Shown here: in pieces, positions 42,713 to 52,908 of the stretch
Position numbering within the stretch: position 1 is the stretch's first letter
Layout of the letters: every line of letters starts with the position of its first letter
Source of the DNA: JALORV01 sp963707445
Lineage (GTDB): Bacteria; Pseudomonadota; Gammaproteobacteria; Burkholderiales; Burkholderiaceae_F
Assembly: GCA_963707445.1 (NCBI GenBank)
Contig: CAVPPW010000023.1
Coordinates: 1-64,000, forward strand
Reading direction: 5' to 3'
DNA: 64,000 bases
Notes under the pieces: generated by a model
Seen by the model: the letters and a program-made list of their open reading frames with translations, nothing else
Told to the model about the DNA's origin: nothing
Databases searched by the model: none
Position numbers and translations under genes: made by a program

Positions 42713-44146
42713 TAGTCGGCGGACAGAGGGCGCGCGATCGCCTCGAGCGGCTTGCGCTCGGCGTCGACGCCGAGCAGCGCCGCGACCAGGGCCGCGCTGC
42801 CCATGAGGATCGCGGCGACGGCGTAACCGGCGAACAGCGCCGAACGGCTACCCATTTCGATCAGCGTGCCGTACAACGCGGGCCCGACGAAGCCGCCGAC
42901 GCCGGTGCCGATCGCATAGAAGATGGAGATCGAGACCGCGCGCATCTCGAGCGGAAAAATCTCGCTGACCGTGAGATAAGCGGAGCTCGCAGCCGCGGAC
43001 GCGAAGAAGAAGATTACCGACCAGCACAACGTCTGGGTGCGCGCATCGAGCCAACCCTCTGCGAACGCGTATCCGGACACGAGCAGCCCCAGGCCCGAGA
43101 TCGCGTAAGTGGCCGCGATCAGCGCGCGCCTTCCGACCGAATCGAACAGCCGGCCGAGGATCAGCGGTCCCAGGAAATTGCCGACGGCGAATGGAAATAT
43201 GTAATAGCCAACGTCGGCGGCAGCGACACCGTAAAAGCTCGTGAGCACGAGCGCATAAGTGAAGAAAATTGCGTTGTAGAAGAACGCTTGCGCAGCCATG
43301 AGCACGAAGCCGAGCAGCGTGCGCCGGCGGTAGCGCGTGAGCAGCAGGCGCAAGATTTCCCGCCACGACAACGTGCGGGCGCACCTTGATCGCAAGGGCA
43401 TCCTTGCACTCCGGGCAGGGGCCGTGTTCGCGCGCGACCTCAGCTTCGATGTCGGCCACCACGCGCTCGGCCTCCGCGAGACGGCCGCGCGTCATCAACC
43501 AACGCGGACTTTCGGGCAGATAGCGCCGTACGAGCAGAATCGCAATCGACAGCACGGCGCCGAACGCGAACGCGACCCGCCAACCCACATCGGGGCCGAA
43601 ACGGCCGGGCTCGAGCAAAACGATACTCAAAGCGGCGCCCCCCGCGGCGCCGATCCAAAAGCTGCCGTTGATCGCAAGGTCGACGAGGCCGCGTACGCGC
43701 GCCGGGATCAACTCGTCGATTGCGGAGTTGATCGCTGCGTACTCGCCGCCGATGCCGAATCCGGTGAGAAACCGGCAGAACACGAACGACTCGAAGTCGA
43801 ACGTCGCGGCCGTGAGCAACGTGCCGACTAGATAGACGGACAGCGTGACAAGGAACAACGGCTTGCGTCCGAGTCGATCCGCAAGCCGCCCGAAAAACAG
43901 TGCGCCGAGCACGGCACCAGCGACGTACGCCGAGCCTGCCCAACCGATCTCGCTGGCCGAGAGCCCGAGCGTGCGGGGGTCTTGCAATGCCGGGCCGAGC
44001 GAGCCGACGACCGTGACCTCGAGGCCGTCGAGAATCCACGTGACGCCGAGCGCCGCCACGACGCGCCAATGCCAACGCGACCAGGGCAGCGCGTCGAGCC
44101 GCGCGGGCAGCGTGCTCGTCAGCGTCTCGGAACTCGACGGCGTCAT
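42712..44146 (-). CDS. MFS transporter (sugar/organic-acid type, one frameshift)
   Basis: About 478 residues with 12 predicted helices. The N-terminus has W-I-L-D-G-L-E-V-T-V-V-G-S-L-G near the first helix and the MFS loop motif G-R-L-A-D-R-L-G-R-K-P-L-F. The second half carries the equivalent G-R-L-F-D-S-V-G-R-R-A-L. The second cytoplasmic loop reads R-F-L-T-G-F-G-I-G-G-E-Y. A one-base shift near 43,375 separates the halves within the central loop (I-K-V-R-P-H-V to S-W-R-E-I). The substrate is not identifiable; the family handles sugars, aromatic acids or metabolites. The stop codon TAG is formed at the edge of the MITE-like element. Confidence 0.85.
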
Positions 44147-44205
44147 TCGCGCTCGCGGTATTCGCTGGTCCAGTGTTCGGTGCTCAGTGCGGTGCGGAGC
44201 GGCGC

Positions 44206-44616
44206 TCAGGGCGCGATCACCTGCTCGCGGCCATTCTCGCTTCTCAATTTCAGGGAGCTGGTCGTTCCCTTGGCCCCCAAGATCACGTAAGTGTCGTTCG
44301 TCCCCGTCGGGCCAGCGAAACTGAGACCAGAAGCTGGCTCGGAAGCTGCGATCTTGACTGATGGACGGCCCCGCTCAGTGATCAGACGCAGCAGTACGGT
44401 CTCAGCTTCTCCTTCGCCCGTTTGCGGCTTGGCGGGCGGGAGCACCTTGATGCTCGCTCGAACGCGACCTTCGGCGTCGACAATTTCGAGGCCGCGCCCT
44501 CGCAGTACGGGGAGCTCGGTTTGCGCGAATGCTGGACGAAACTGCTGCGCAACCGTAAGAAGCAGCAGTGCGAAATTCACGACAGTCAGCACAAAGAGGA
44601 TCCGTGGGTTCTTCAT
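44206..44616 (-). CDS. Membrane-anchored hypothetical protein
   Basis: A 136-residue protein starting M-K-N-P-R-I-L-F-V-L-T-V-V-N-F-A-L-L-L-L-T with a ribosome site (GGAGG) seven bases upstream. The N-terminal helix is a signal anchor or signal peptide (A-F-A-Q). The rest is a small beta-rich domain with L-E-I-V-D-A-E-G-R-V-R-A-S-I, then G-L-S-F-A-G-P, and S-L-K-L-R-S-E-N-G-R. I do not recognise a named family and assign no function. An ATG at 44640 is in frame but lacks a ribosome site. Confidence 0.65.
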   Translation of the reverse strand: MKNPRILFVLTVVNFALLLLTVAQQFRPAFAQTELPVLRGRGLEIVDAEGRVRASIKVLPPAKPQTGEGEAETVLLRLITERGRPSVKIAASEPASGLSFAGPTGTNDTYVILGAKGTTSSLKLRSENGREQVIAP

Positions 44617-44755
44617 GCGAAGGCCTCCATAGTGGAGCAACGCGAACGTTAGAGCGCGGTGACGGCCAGCATGAGTTGAGGACGTAGAGCCACGAGCGTG
44701 ATCAACGCGGCAAGCCGTCGCATGAACGTCGTGGTCTGACGTTCAAGGAAACTGG

Positions 44756-45103
44756 CTATTTCGCCGCGATGACCATTATCTCGACCAAGGCCCTGGGATC
44801 AGCGAGCTTGGCCTCGACGCACGCGCGCGCCGGGAGGTTGTTCTTGTCTATCCACTCGGTCCACACCTCGTTCATCGGCGCCCGGTTGCGTATGTCCGTC
44901 ACCCAGATATGACACTGGATCAGTTTGGACTTGCTCGAGCCGCATTTGGCGAGCAGCCGATCGATTTCCGCGAGGACCTCGTGAGTCTGTCCCCTGACAT
45001 CCTTATTCAAGTCTTTCGCCACGATGCCGGCCAGGTAAACGGTGTTCCCGTGCTCGACAGCTTGCGAAAGGATGGTGCTCTGATCGTGTCGCGTAATACT
45101 CAT
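44756..45103 (-). CDS. RidA/YjgF family protein
   Basis: RidA-family proteins hydrolyse reactive enamine/imine intermediates or have related roles in the cytoplasm. The 115-residue product shows N-T-V-Y-L-A-G-I-V-A near residue 25, Q-T-H-E-V-L-A-E-I-D near 45, C-H-I-W-V-T-D-I and, near the end, N-L-P-A-R-A-C-V-E with the conserved Arg, followed by V-E-I-M-V-I-A. The ATG at 45103 has a well-spaced ribosome site (AGAGGA); an ATG nine bases upstream is too close to it. The neighbouring atoE-like gene is on the same strand 80 bases upstream. Confidence 0.88.
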   Translation of the reverse strand: MSITRHDQSTILSQAVEHGNTVYLAGIVAKDLNKDVRGQTHEVLAEIDRLLAKCGSSKSKLIQCHIWVTDIRNRAPMNEVWTEWIDKNNLPARACVEAKLADPRALVEIMVIAAK

Positions 45104-45182
45104 TGCGGACATGTCCTCTTGGTTAAGTGCGCATCGTCTCGACGGCGCGGCACGCGTGACCGGATATCGAGTCCAGCTTCCA

Positions 45183-46611
45183 TCACGGAATGACCGGCGG
45201 GTGGTATTGGAGCGTGTAAGCGAGCGCCCAGAGCAGGAAGAGCACCAGTGGCAGATGAACGAGCAGCTGGAGGAATGTGAAGCCGACGATGTCGCGCGCG
45301 CGCAAGCCGAGCACGCCCAGCAGCGGCAGCATCCAGAACGGGTTGATCAGGTTCGGCAACGCTTCGGCCGCGTTGTAGACCTGCACCGCCCAGCCAAGGT
45401 GGACCTGCAGGTCGTTCGCGGCCTGCATGACATACGGCGCTTCCAGCAGCCACTTGCCGCCGCCGGACGGAATGAAGAAGCCCAGCACGGCTGAGTACAC
45501 GCCGATCACCAGCGGAAACAGGTGCTGGGTCGAGATGCTCACGAAGAAGTGCGAGATCTGGTCGGAGACCGACAGTCCAGCGGCGTTCTTCGCCTGGGTA
45601 AGCATGGCGGCGATCGCGCCATAGAACGGAAACTGGATCAGCACTCCGCCGGTCGCCGGCACCGACTTCGCGACCGACACGAGAAAGCGCTTCGGGCGCC
45701 AGTGCAGCAGCAGGCCCGCCATGATGAAGATGAAGTTGTAGGTGTTGAGGTTCGAGATCGCGATCATCCAGCTCTGGCGCGCGAACTCGTAAACGATCCA
45801 TCCGATCGCCAGCAGCACGAGCAGGACTGTCAGCAATGGGGAGTGCTCGAGCCATTCGCCGGGCTGCTTCGGCGGCGGCACCTTGATCTCGTCCTCCTTT
45901 GCGAGATCGATGCCCATGCTTTCTGCAGTGACCGCGCTGTCGCGGTCCAGGCGCCGACCAGAATGCGATGAGGATGGACACCACGAGCAGGACGGCTGTC
46001 ACCACCATCGACTGCCAAAGAAAGATCGTTTCGGAGAAAGGAATCACCCCGGTGATCGGCAGCAGCGCCTTCGGCAAGCTCGCAGGATTCGCCTGCAGCT
46101 GCGCCGCCGAGGAGGAAAGCCCCATCGCCCAGGTGGCGCCGAGTCCCAGATAGGCGGCGGCCGCGGCTGCCCGGTAGTCCATCTTCAGTTCGGAGCGTTC
46201 GGCCAGCGCACGCACCAGCAGGCCGCCGAAGATCAGGCTGAGCCCCCAGTTGAGGAGCGACGCCAGGATGCTGACCGCGGCAACCAGTCCAACCGCGCCC
46301 GGACCGCTTTTCGGCAAGCGCGCGAGAGCATGGATGAGGCGCGATGCCGGTGGCGATGTGGCAACGACGTAGCCGCCGATTGCCACGAACGCCATCTGCA
46401 TCGTGAAGGTGATCAGGCTCCAGAAGCCGTCGCCGAACGCCTCGCTCACCGCCAGCGGCGAGGCGCCGTTGGCGAGCGCCGCAACGGCAACGACCACGAC
46501 CGCAATCGCCACGAAGATGAAAGCATCAGGGAACCACTTCTCAGCCCAAGCCGTGAAGCCGACCGCGATCCGAACCATCAACCCTTCGCGTTGAGTTCCA
46601 GCGTGCGACAT
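45183..46611 (-). CDS. Short-chain fatty acid transporter, AtoE family (one frameshift)
   Basis: About 476 residues, a multi-pass inner-membrane protein. Family features include A-E-K-W-F-P-D-A-F-I-F at the first helix, F-G-D-G-F-W-S-L-I-T-F-T-M-Q-M-A, L-N-W-G-L-S-L-I-F-G-G, P-F-Y-G-A-I-A-A-M-L and F-F-I-P-S-G-G-G-K-W. The protein probably moves short-chain fatty acids such as butyrate or acetoacetate. A one-base shift near 45,947 separates the two halves within the loop before M-G-I-D-L-A-K-E-D-E. A strong ribosome site (AGGAGGGG) precedes the ATG at 46611. Confidence 0.88.
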
Positions 46612-46800
46612 AGCCCCTCCTAGTCAGATCTTCATCTGCGGAATTGCTTGAGTACCTCCAGCTTGGCTTCGGTGGCGGCGAGCACAATTGGCATGGCCGC
46701 TTTTGCGGCATTCTGCCCCTGGGTGGACACGTCAGCAATTGGCCGGTAGTCGATGCAGCCTTCTCGCGGCGGCGTCTAGACTTCCGTTCTGAAGGCCGTC

Positions 46801-47466
46801 ATGGATTGCAACGTTCGTTTTCTGTTCCGCGTCAGCTTCTGCGTCTCTGTGCTCATGGCCGGCAATGCACTAGCCCAAACACCGCATACGCACGAGCACC
46901 GCTTCTCGGATGCAGACAGTTGGGCCAAGGTGTTCGACGATCCCGAGCGCGACCGCTGGCAGAAGCCGCACGAGGTGATCATGGCGCTCAAGCTGGCGCC
47001 AGACGCGAAGGTCGCGGACATCGGTGCTGGCACGGGCTACTTCGCCGCACGTCTCGCGCACATGACCCCGAATGGGCGCATCTACGCGGTGGATCTCGAG
47101 CCCGACATGGTCAAGTACCTGGCAGAGCGCGCCAAGCGCGAGGGCTTGGTCAACTTGGTCGCGGTGCAGGCGAAGGCCGACACCGCAGCGCTGCCGGAAA
47201 GAGTCGATCGAGTCCTACTCGTCGACACCTATCACCATATCGGTGATCGGATCGTCTATTTCAAACGACTTCGTGACAGTCTCAAGCCTGGTGGAGAAGT
47301 CGCGATCATTGACTTCACCGCCGAGTCACCGATCGGTCCACCAAAGAGCGAGCGCATATCGGCGCGGAAGGTCGTCGAGGAAATGACGCTCGCCGGCTAT
47401 TCGCAGGTGGCACAGCACGGCTTCCTTCCCAACCAGTATTTCCTGGTTTTCCGGCCTAGCCCGTAG
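46801..47466 (+). CDS. Exported class I SAM-dependent methyltransferase
   Basis: A 221-residue protein with a predicted Sec signal peptide (V-S-F-C-V-S-V-L-M-A-G-N-A-L-A-Q) followed directly by a Rossmann-type methyltransferase domain. Motif I is V-A-D-I-G-A-G-T-G-Y-F-A (SAM binding), acidic motif II is I-Y-A-V-D-L-E-P-D, and D-T-Y-H-H-I and L-K-P-G-G follow. A His-rich stretch (T-H-E-H-R-F) lies at the mature N-terminus. SAM-dependent enzymes outside the cytoplasm are unusual because SAM is not known to be supplied there. The segment could alternatively be a membrane anchor. The substrate is unknown. Confidence 0.82.
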   Translation: MDCNVRFLFRVSFCVSVLMAGNALAQTPHTHEHRFSDADSWAKVFDDPERDRWQKPHEVIMALKLAPDAKVADIGAGTGYFAARLAHMTPNGRIYAVDLEPDMVKYLAERAKREGLVNLVAVQAKADTAALPERVDRVLLVDTYHHIGDRIVYFKRLRDSLKPGGEVAIIDFTAESPIGPPKSERISARKVVEEMTLAGYSQVAQHGFLPNQYFLVFRPSP

Positions 47467-47740
47467 TGGATCTGTTGCGTATCGCTTCGGGTCGTGTCTC
47501 GCCTGCCGCCCGATAGACTCAATCCGGACCTGTTGCAGACATCTCGCCCTCCCGAGAGCGGACGTTGCAACAGCTTCTGGAAGAGGCAAGCCTCACGGCA
47601 ATTTCTCGTACGCCTCGATGAGTTTGCGAACCCCCCTGTGCCGTCCAGCGCGCCCGCCGATCATTCATGCAATACTTGTGATCGCGTCGCATCCTTACTT
47701 GTTATGCAACTGACTGCGCAGGCACAAGGCGGAGTTCGCT

Positions 47741-48307
47741 GTGACCGATCCGCTAGCGTTTAGCCTCGCTGTTTTCGCCGTCCTCGCGACGCCAGGGCCG
47801 ACGAACACGCTATTGCTTACGTCCGGTGCGAGAGTCGGACTCTGTCGTTCACTTCCATTGTTGATTGCTGAAGCAGGAGGCTACTCGATAGCCATCCTCG
47901 CTGTCGGCTTGATGCTCGGCAGGTTCGTGTCAATCATACCCAGCGCGCGCCCGATCTTGAGCGTTGCAGTGGCCTCGTATCTCTGCGTCATTGCTTTGAA
48001 ACTATGGCGGCGAGACGGCGTCCGGACCACAGGAACAGTCACTTGGTTTAACGTCTTCATTACGACGTTATTGAATCCAAAGGTGCTCATCTTTGCGCTC
48101 GTCATCATTCCGCTTGATGAACCAAACGCAAAGCACTACGTCGCTGCCTTCCTCGCCATCCTGATTCCGGTCGGGTTATCGTGGATTGCCTTCGGAGCAG
48201 CTGCAAGAAGGGTCGTTGACCATAGGCTCATGCAACTCGTTCCCAAGTTTGCTTCAATTGCGCTTGTAAGTTTTGCTGTGCTGCTAGTTGGCTCATCTTT
48301 GAGCTAG
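47741..48307 (+). CDS. LysE/RhtB family amino-acid exporter
   Basis: A 188-residue inner-membrane protein with five or six helices. The N-terminus A-V-L-A-T-P-G-P-T-N-T-L-L-L-T-S-G-A matches the family motif P-G-P-x-x-x-x-x-x-x-x-G, and F-x-x-G-x-x-x-x-L-L-N-P-K-V-L-I-F-A is the second family landmark (here F-I-T-T-L-L-N-P-K). Members export amino acids such as lysine, homoserine or threonine. The start is the GTG at 47741 with ribosome site GGCGGAG. The frame is intact and GC content is somewhat lower than in neighbours. Confidence 0.87.
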   Translation: MTDPLAFSLAVFAVLATPGPTNTLLLTSGARVGLCRSLPLLIAEAGGYSIAILAVGLMLGRFVSIIPSARPILSVAVASYLCVIALKLWRRDGVRTTGTVTWFNVFITTLLNPKVLIFALVIIPLDEPNAKHYVAAFLAILIPVGLSWIAFGAAARRVVDHRLMQLVPKFASIALVSFAVLLVGSSLS

Positions 48308-48748
48308 CAGTCGCCTGCGACGGCAGTCCCGCGCCTCGCTTAGAGCCCGTTTATGCTGATGTGCATCGAGAAAGCGGACTGGCGATGCAGGCCAGCAGGT
48401 CTGGGGTGCCTTTCAGGCCTTCGGGGATGCGGCGCCGCGATGCGGTCAGCCTGTGTGCGAAGCGCTACCGGTTGGCAATCCAGACCAATTCGGCAGCTTT
48501 CGGAAAAACTAGCAGGTGGGCTTGAACGTCCGCTTCTTTAATCGGGCGTTGTTGTCAAGGGTCGCGCTCCTGGGTTGTTCAGGTCAAGGGCTTCGTTGTG
48601 GTGTGGGTCACGCTTCTTTACGCAGTCGGGCGCGGTGGATCTGGCGCGCTGCAGGCATGGGTCGGAACGGGAAGGAGAGCCTCGCTTTTGGTCGCGCTCG
48701 AAGCGCAGCAGACATTTGCGGCTTCATCCTGAACCCTCGTCCACACGT
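48308..48748. other. Intergenic region before the IS110-type element, no gene seen
   Basis: About 440 bases with no plausible reading frame or RNA gene. It probably includes the right-hand noncoding end of the IS110-family element beginning at 48749, but no clear boundary repeat can be placed. Confidence 0.4.
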
Positions 48749-49825
48749 TCAACGAAGACAGTTGTTGCTGGGAGCTGTTGGCGTTAGGTCATGCGCAGCC
48801 TCCATCCGCGTAGCGCGGAAGTCGGTGTCATTGATCCACATCCGGTGCAGGATCACCGCCAGCTTGCGCGCCACGGCGATCACGGCGCGCCGATGGCCGC
48901 GGGTCTTGGCCAGGCGCAGCCCCCAGGCCTTGAGCACCGACCAGGCGTCGCTGCGGGTCATCAAGGCATGGGCAGCGCCGTACAGCGCCTGTCGGACGGC
49001 GGGGTCGCCGGCCTTGGAGATCCGACCCGGGTTGTCCATCTCGCCGGACTGGTAGCGGCGCGGCGTCAGTCCGAAGTGCGCGGCCACCGTGCGCGAGGAG
49101 CGGAAGCGGGTGCGGATCATCGACCGCCGTCTTGAAGGTGAGCGAGGTGACGGGACCGACCCCGGGTACCGACATCAATCGCTGGCAGACCGGATCGTGG
49201 CGCGCCATGCCGCGCACGGCGTTGTCGAGCTGCAGGTAGGTGCGGTACAGCACGACGCGGGCGTCGAGCAGCGGCAGCAGGCACCGGGCCAGCTCGGGCA
49301 GCGCCAGCACCTTCGGGCGCACCAGCTCGTCGAAGCCGCCGTGGCCGACGCGCGGTGGCAGCCGTACCCCGAACACCTTGAGCAGCCCGCGCAGCTCGTT
49401 CTCGAGGTCGATGCACTTGGTGAGGATCATCTTGCGGCTCGACAGCAGCGCGCGCACCTGATGGCTCTCGATACTCTTGACGTGCACGGTGCGGTACCAG
49501 CCGGTGCGCAGGATCTGCGCCAGCCCACGCGCATCGTTGCGGTCGGTCTTGTTGCGCATGGCCGCCAGTGACGCGGCGACCTGCCGCGCTTCCATGCAGA
49601 TCACCTCGAAGCCGGCCTGACTCAAGCCGTAGGTCAGGTACTGCGTCAGCGCTCCCGGCCTCGAACCCCACCTGCTTGGATCTCGCCACCGAAGCGCCGC
49701 AGCGTCGCCACGATCGTGTCGATCTCGGCGGCTACTTTGGCCTCATGCCGCACCTCACCCGTCTCGTCGACCACGCAGATCGACACGGAACGCAGCGACA
49801 CATCGATACCGGTGAAGTACTTCAT
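48749..49825 (-). mobile_element. IS110-family transposase gene, frameshifted
   Basis: The product starts K-Y-F-T-G-I-D-V-S-L-R-S-V-S-I-C-V-V at 49825, the IS110 RuvC-like DEDD domain with its first Asp in G-I-D-V-S. It continues with N-K-T-D-R-N-D-A-R-G-L-A-Q and L-M-S-V-P-G-V-G-P-V-T-S-L-T-F in the transposase-20 domain. It ends with H-F-G-L-T-P-R-R-Y-Q-S-G, G-R-I-S-K-A-G-D-P-A-V-R and an A-L-M-T-R-S tail. Frame breaks occur near 49,670 and 49,125, so it is probably inactive or mis-sequenced. IS110 elements lack inverted terminal repeats, so the ends are not defined here. Confidence 0.85.
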
Positions 49826-49838
49826 CGCGATCTCTCCT

Positions 49839-49859
49839 TCGCAGGTGGGTGTCCTGCGA
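49839..49859. ncRNA. Leader hairpin of the IS110 element, candidate part of a bridge RNA
   Basis: TCGCAGG and CCTGCGA form a perfect 7-bp stem with a 7-base loop, 14 bases upstream of the transposase start codon on the minus strand. IS110-family elements are known to encode a structured bridge RNA in their noncoding ends. This stem is compatible with that, but could simply be a leader hairpin. Confidence 0.3.
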
Positions 49860-49972
49860 GTCTATGGAGAGCTCGACCCTACGCAGTCGGTCAGCCCGAT
49901 TACCGATGCTCTTGGCCGTTTTGGGCCGCGAGGACGAGGATTCGTCGCGAAGCTTGGCCTTAGCGAACTTGG

Positions 49973-50842
49973 CTACGACCTCGAAGCGTCCGTAGAGCGT
50001 CGCACCAGTATGAGCGCCAACAGCGCCGAGGCAACCATCAGGAACAGGCTCACCGCGTTGAGCACCGGGCTCGCGCCTTCGCGCATCCGTCCGTACATCA
50101 TGACCGTCAGCGGCGGGTCGGAGCCGACCAGCATCAGCGTCGTGTTGAAGTTCTCGAACGACATCAGGAACGAGATCGCCGCGGCGCCGATCAGCGCCGG
50201 CTGCAGGTACGGCAGCGTCACGGTCCGCAGCACGCGCGGCGCGCGATGCGCCGAGGTTGAAGGCCGCCTCCTCCAGCGTGACGTCGAAGCGCTTGAGCCG
50301 CGCGGCGATCGTCAGCGTGGCGATCGACACGATGTACGAAAACTGCCCGAGCACCACCAGCGGCAGGCCCGGGCGCAGGAAGTCGAGCTCCAGGCCGAAG
50401 ACGTCGTCGGCGAACTGCGCCAGCCGGCTCGCGAACGCCAGGATCGAGATGCCGAGGATCACGCCGGGGATCACCAGCGGCGCCAGCATCAGCAGCGACA
50501 GCGCCGACTTGCCGCGGAAATCGCGCGCGCTCGAGCAGGAACGCGTTGGCGGTGCCGACCGCCACCGACAGCACGCGTGACCCAGCAGGCGACGACCACG
50601 CTGGTCCACAGGCTGCTTCAGCAGCGGCGCGTCGGCGAACAGCCCGGTGCGGCCGGCGCCGGCGCGCCCGACGAACCAGTCGAGCGTGAAGCCGCGCCAC
50701 GGCGGCGCCGGATAGTTGCGCGTCGTTGAACGCGAACACCGCCACGACAGCCAGCGGCACGAACAGGAAGACGAAGAACGCAGCGACGTAGCCACCGTCG
50801 CGTCACGCGCGACCAGCGCGAGCGCGGCAGCGACGGAATCAT
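49973..50842 (-). CDS. potC: Spermidine/putrescine ABC transporter permease PotC (frameshifted)
   Basis: Second membrane subunit of a polyamine importer, about 289 residues. The start M-I-P-S-L-P overlaps the potB stop (ATGA). Hydrophobic helices are visible in three frames: V-P-L-A-V-V-A-V-F-A-F-N near the start, A-P-L-V-I-P-G-V-I-L-G-I-S-I-L-A-F, and the C-terminal L-P-Y-L-Q-P-A-L-I-G-A-A-A-I-S-F-L. The EAA loop appears as L-E-E-A-A-F-N-L-G-A-S. Breaks lie near 50,240, 50,525, 50,575 and 50,720-50,790. It ends about 150 bases from the IS110-type element. Confidence 0.8.
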
Positions 50843-51732
50843 GCGCGCCTCATCACGTCGCCGAACTGCTGGCCCGGTGAGCTTCAGGCCCAGCCAGACG
50901 ATCGCCGTCGACAGCACGAGCAGCAGGAAGCCGAACGCCGCGCCCTGCTCCCAGTTGAAGCGCGTGATGAACTGCGTGTAGATCTGCTCGGTGAACCACA
51001 GCGAGTTCTTGCCGCCGAGCAGCGTCGGCGTCAGGTAGTTGCCCAAGCGTCAGCATGAACACGACGATGCGAGCCGGCGACAATGCCGGGCGCCGCATGC
51101 GGAATCGACGATCTGGCGCAGGATCGACGCAGCCGTTGCCGCCCAGGTCGTAGGCCGCCTCGATCAGCGAATCGTCCAGGCTCTCCAGCGCGCTGACCAG
51201 CGGCACCACCATGAACAGCAGCGAGCGTGTAGACGAGGCCGACGAGGATCGTCGCGTCGTGGTAGAGCAGCTCGACCGGCGCCGCCGTGATGCCGAGGTC
51301 GCACCAGCACGGCGCGGCAGCACGCCCGATTCGCGCAGCAGGATCATCCAGCCCAGCGTGCGCACCGTCTCGCTGACCCAGAACGGGATCAGGCACAGCA
51401 CGAACAGCAGCGACTTCGCGCGGCCCGCGCGCGATCTTCGCGATGTACCACGCGATCGGGAACGCGATCAGCAGCGTGGCAGCGGTCGCCACGATCGACA
51501 TCACCGCCGTGCGCACGAAGGTGTGCCAGTAGAGCGGCTCGTCGATGAAGGTGCGGTATTGCTGCAGGCTCCATTCGTAGACGCGCGGCGCCACGCGCGC
51601 GCGCAGCGACAGCACTGCCAGGTCGACGTGCGGCAGCACGATGAGCCCCACGAGCCAGAGCAGCGCCGGCGCCAGCAGCAGCAGGAGCAACAGCGTGCAA
51701 GGCGCGGCGCTGGCGGTGCTCGTCTTCGGCAT
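50839..51732 (-). CDS. potB: Spermidine/putrescine ABC transporter permease PotB (frameshifted)
   Basis: First membrane subunit, about 297 residues. The N-terminal helix (L-L-L-L-L-L-L-A-P-A-L-L-W-L-V-G-L-I-V-L) is followed by W-S-L-Q-Q-Y-R-T-F-I-D-E-P-L-Y, then F-W-V-S-E-T-V-R-T-L-G-W-M-I-L-L-R, and the EAA loop S-L-I-E-A-A-Y-D-L-G-G-N. Near the end G-N-Y-L-T-P-T-L-L-G-G-K appears in another frame. Frame shifts are seen near 51,425, 51,300, 51,110 and 50,870. The stop overlaps potC by four bases. The start ATG at 51732 is good by position, but no frame-consistent potA stop lies directly before it. Confidence 0.8.
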
Positions 51733-51779
51733 CGGCGCGCAGGCCAGTCGCTCTACTGGCCAGTGCGGTCGCCGCGGAC

Positions 51780-52908
51780 TCAGCGCGAAGCACACGGCGC
51801 GCTGCGGATCGAAGCCGAACGCCACCGTCTCGCCGACGCGCAGGTCGGCGAAGCCGCCCGGTCTGCGGCAGCGCGATCCGGAACTCGGCGCGCGTACGTT
51901 CCTCGCGCAGCAGCACGGCGGAGTTGGCGCCGTCGAACAGCAGGCTGTCGACGCGGCCGCGGAAGCGGTGCTGCGGCTGCCGGCAACTCGCCGGCGTCGC
52001 GCGCCAGGCTCGACCACCTCGGGCCGCACGAAGGCCTCGACCGCGTCGCCCACGGCCACCGGACCGCTGCGACGCGCGCAGAGCAACAAGCCTTCGTCGT
52101 GCGCTCAGCTCGACGATGTCGCCGTCGACGCGCGGTGGCGCGCCCGTCGAACCGATTGTTCGCGCCGACGAAACCGGCGACGAACGGCGTGCTGCGGCTC
52201 GTAGTAGAGCTCCTGCGGCGTGCCGACCTGCTCGAAGCGCCCCGCGTTCATCACCGCGACGTGGTCGGACAGCACCAGCGCCTCGGACTGGTCGTGCGTG
52301 ATGTAGACGAACGTGGTGCCGAAGTCGGCCTGCAGCTGCTTCAGCTCGATCTTCATGTGCTCGCGCAGCTTCAGGTCGAGCGCGCCGAGCGGCTCGTCGA
52401 GCAGCAGCAGCGTGGGCTCGAGCACGAGGCTGCGCGCGATCGCCACGCGCTGCTTCTGCCCGCCGGAGAGCTGGTCGACGCGCTTGTCCTGCGCGCCCGG
52501 GCAGGCCGACGCGCTCCAGCATCGCGTCGACCCGCCGCGCGATCTCGTCGCGCGGCGACGCCGCGGCGCGCGAGGCCGTAGCCGACGTTCTCGCCCACGA
52601 TCATCATCGGGAAGAGCGCCAGGTGCTGGAACACCATGTTGACCGGGCGCCGGTTCGGCGGCACGCCGCTCATCGGCTGGCCGCCGATGCGGATGTCGCC
52701 GTCGTCGGGCGCAAGGAAGCCGGCGATCATGCGCAGCAGCGTCGTCTTGCCGCAGCCGGACGGGCCGAGGATCGAGAAGAAGCTGCCGCGCGCGACGCTG
52801 AACGACAGGTCGTCGACGGCGGCGTGGCGCGCCGTAGCGCTTGATGACGCGTCGACTCAGGTCCTGCGCATGGGCGAGTCGCGCGCGACGCGCTGTCGCA
52901 CGTCGCAT
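51780..52908 (-). CDS. potA: Spermidine/putrescine ABC transporter ATPase PotA (frameshifted)
   Basis: The ATP-binding subunit. Segments in order are I-L-G-P-S-G-C-G-K-T-T-L-L-R (Walker A), M-V-F-Q-H-L-A-L-F-P (Q-loop), Q-L-S-G-G-Q-K-Q-R-V-A-I-A-R-S (signature) and L-L-L-L-D-E-P-L-G-A-L-D (Walker B), then T-H-D-Q-S-E-A-L. A C-terminal TOBE-type domain (R-V-G-E-T-V-A-F-G-F-D) follows. The start at 52908 (M-R-R-A-T-A) overlaps the potD end. The exact stop is uncertain; TGA at 51780-51782 is the nearest in any likely frame. At least five single-base shifts interrupt the gene. Confidence 0.8.

Noticed and set aside
48516..49055. 179-codon plus-strand frame beside the IS110 element
   Set aside because: It runs antisense into the transposase gene and has no domain features.
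51031..52089. An apparent in-frame PotA-PotB fusion
   Set aside because: This region is dense with single-base shifts, and a TGA at 51780 in the neighbouring frame fits the usual PotA end; a fusion cannot be claimed.
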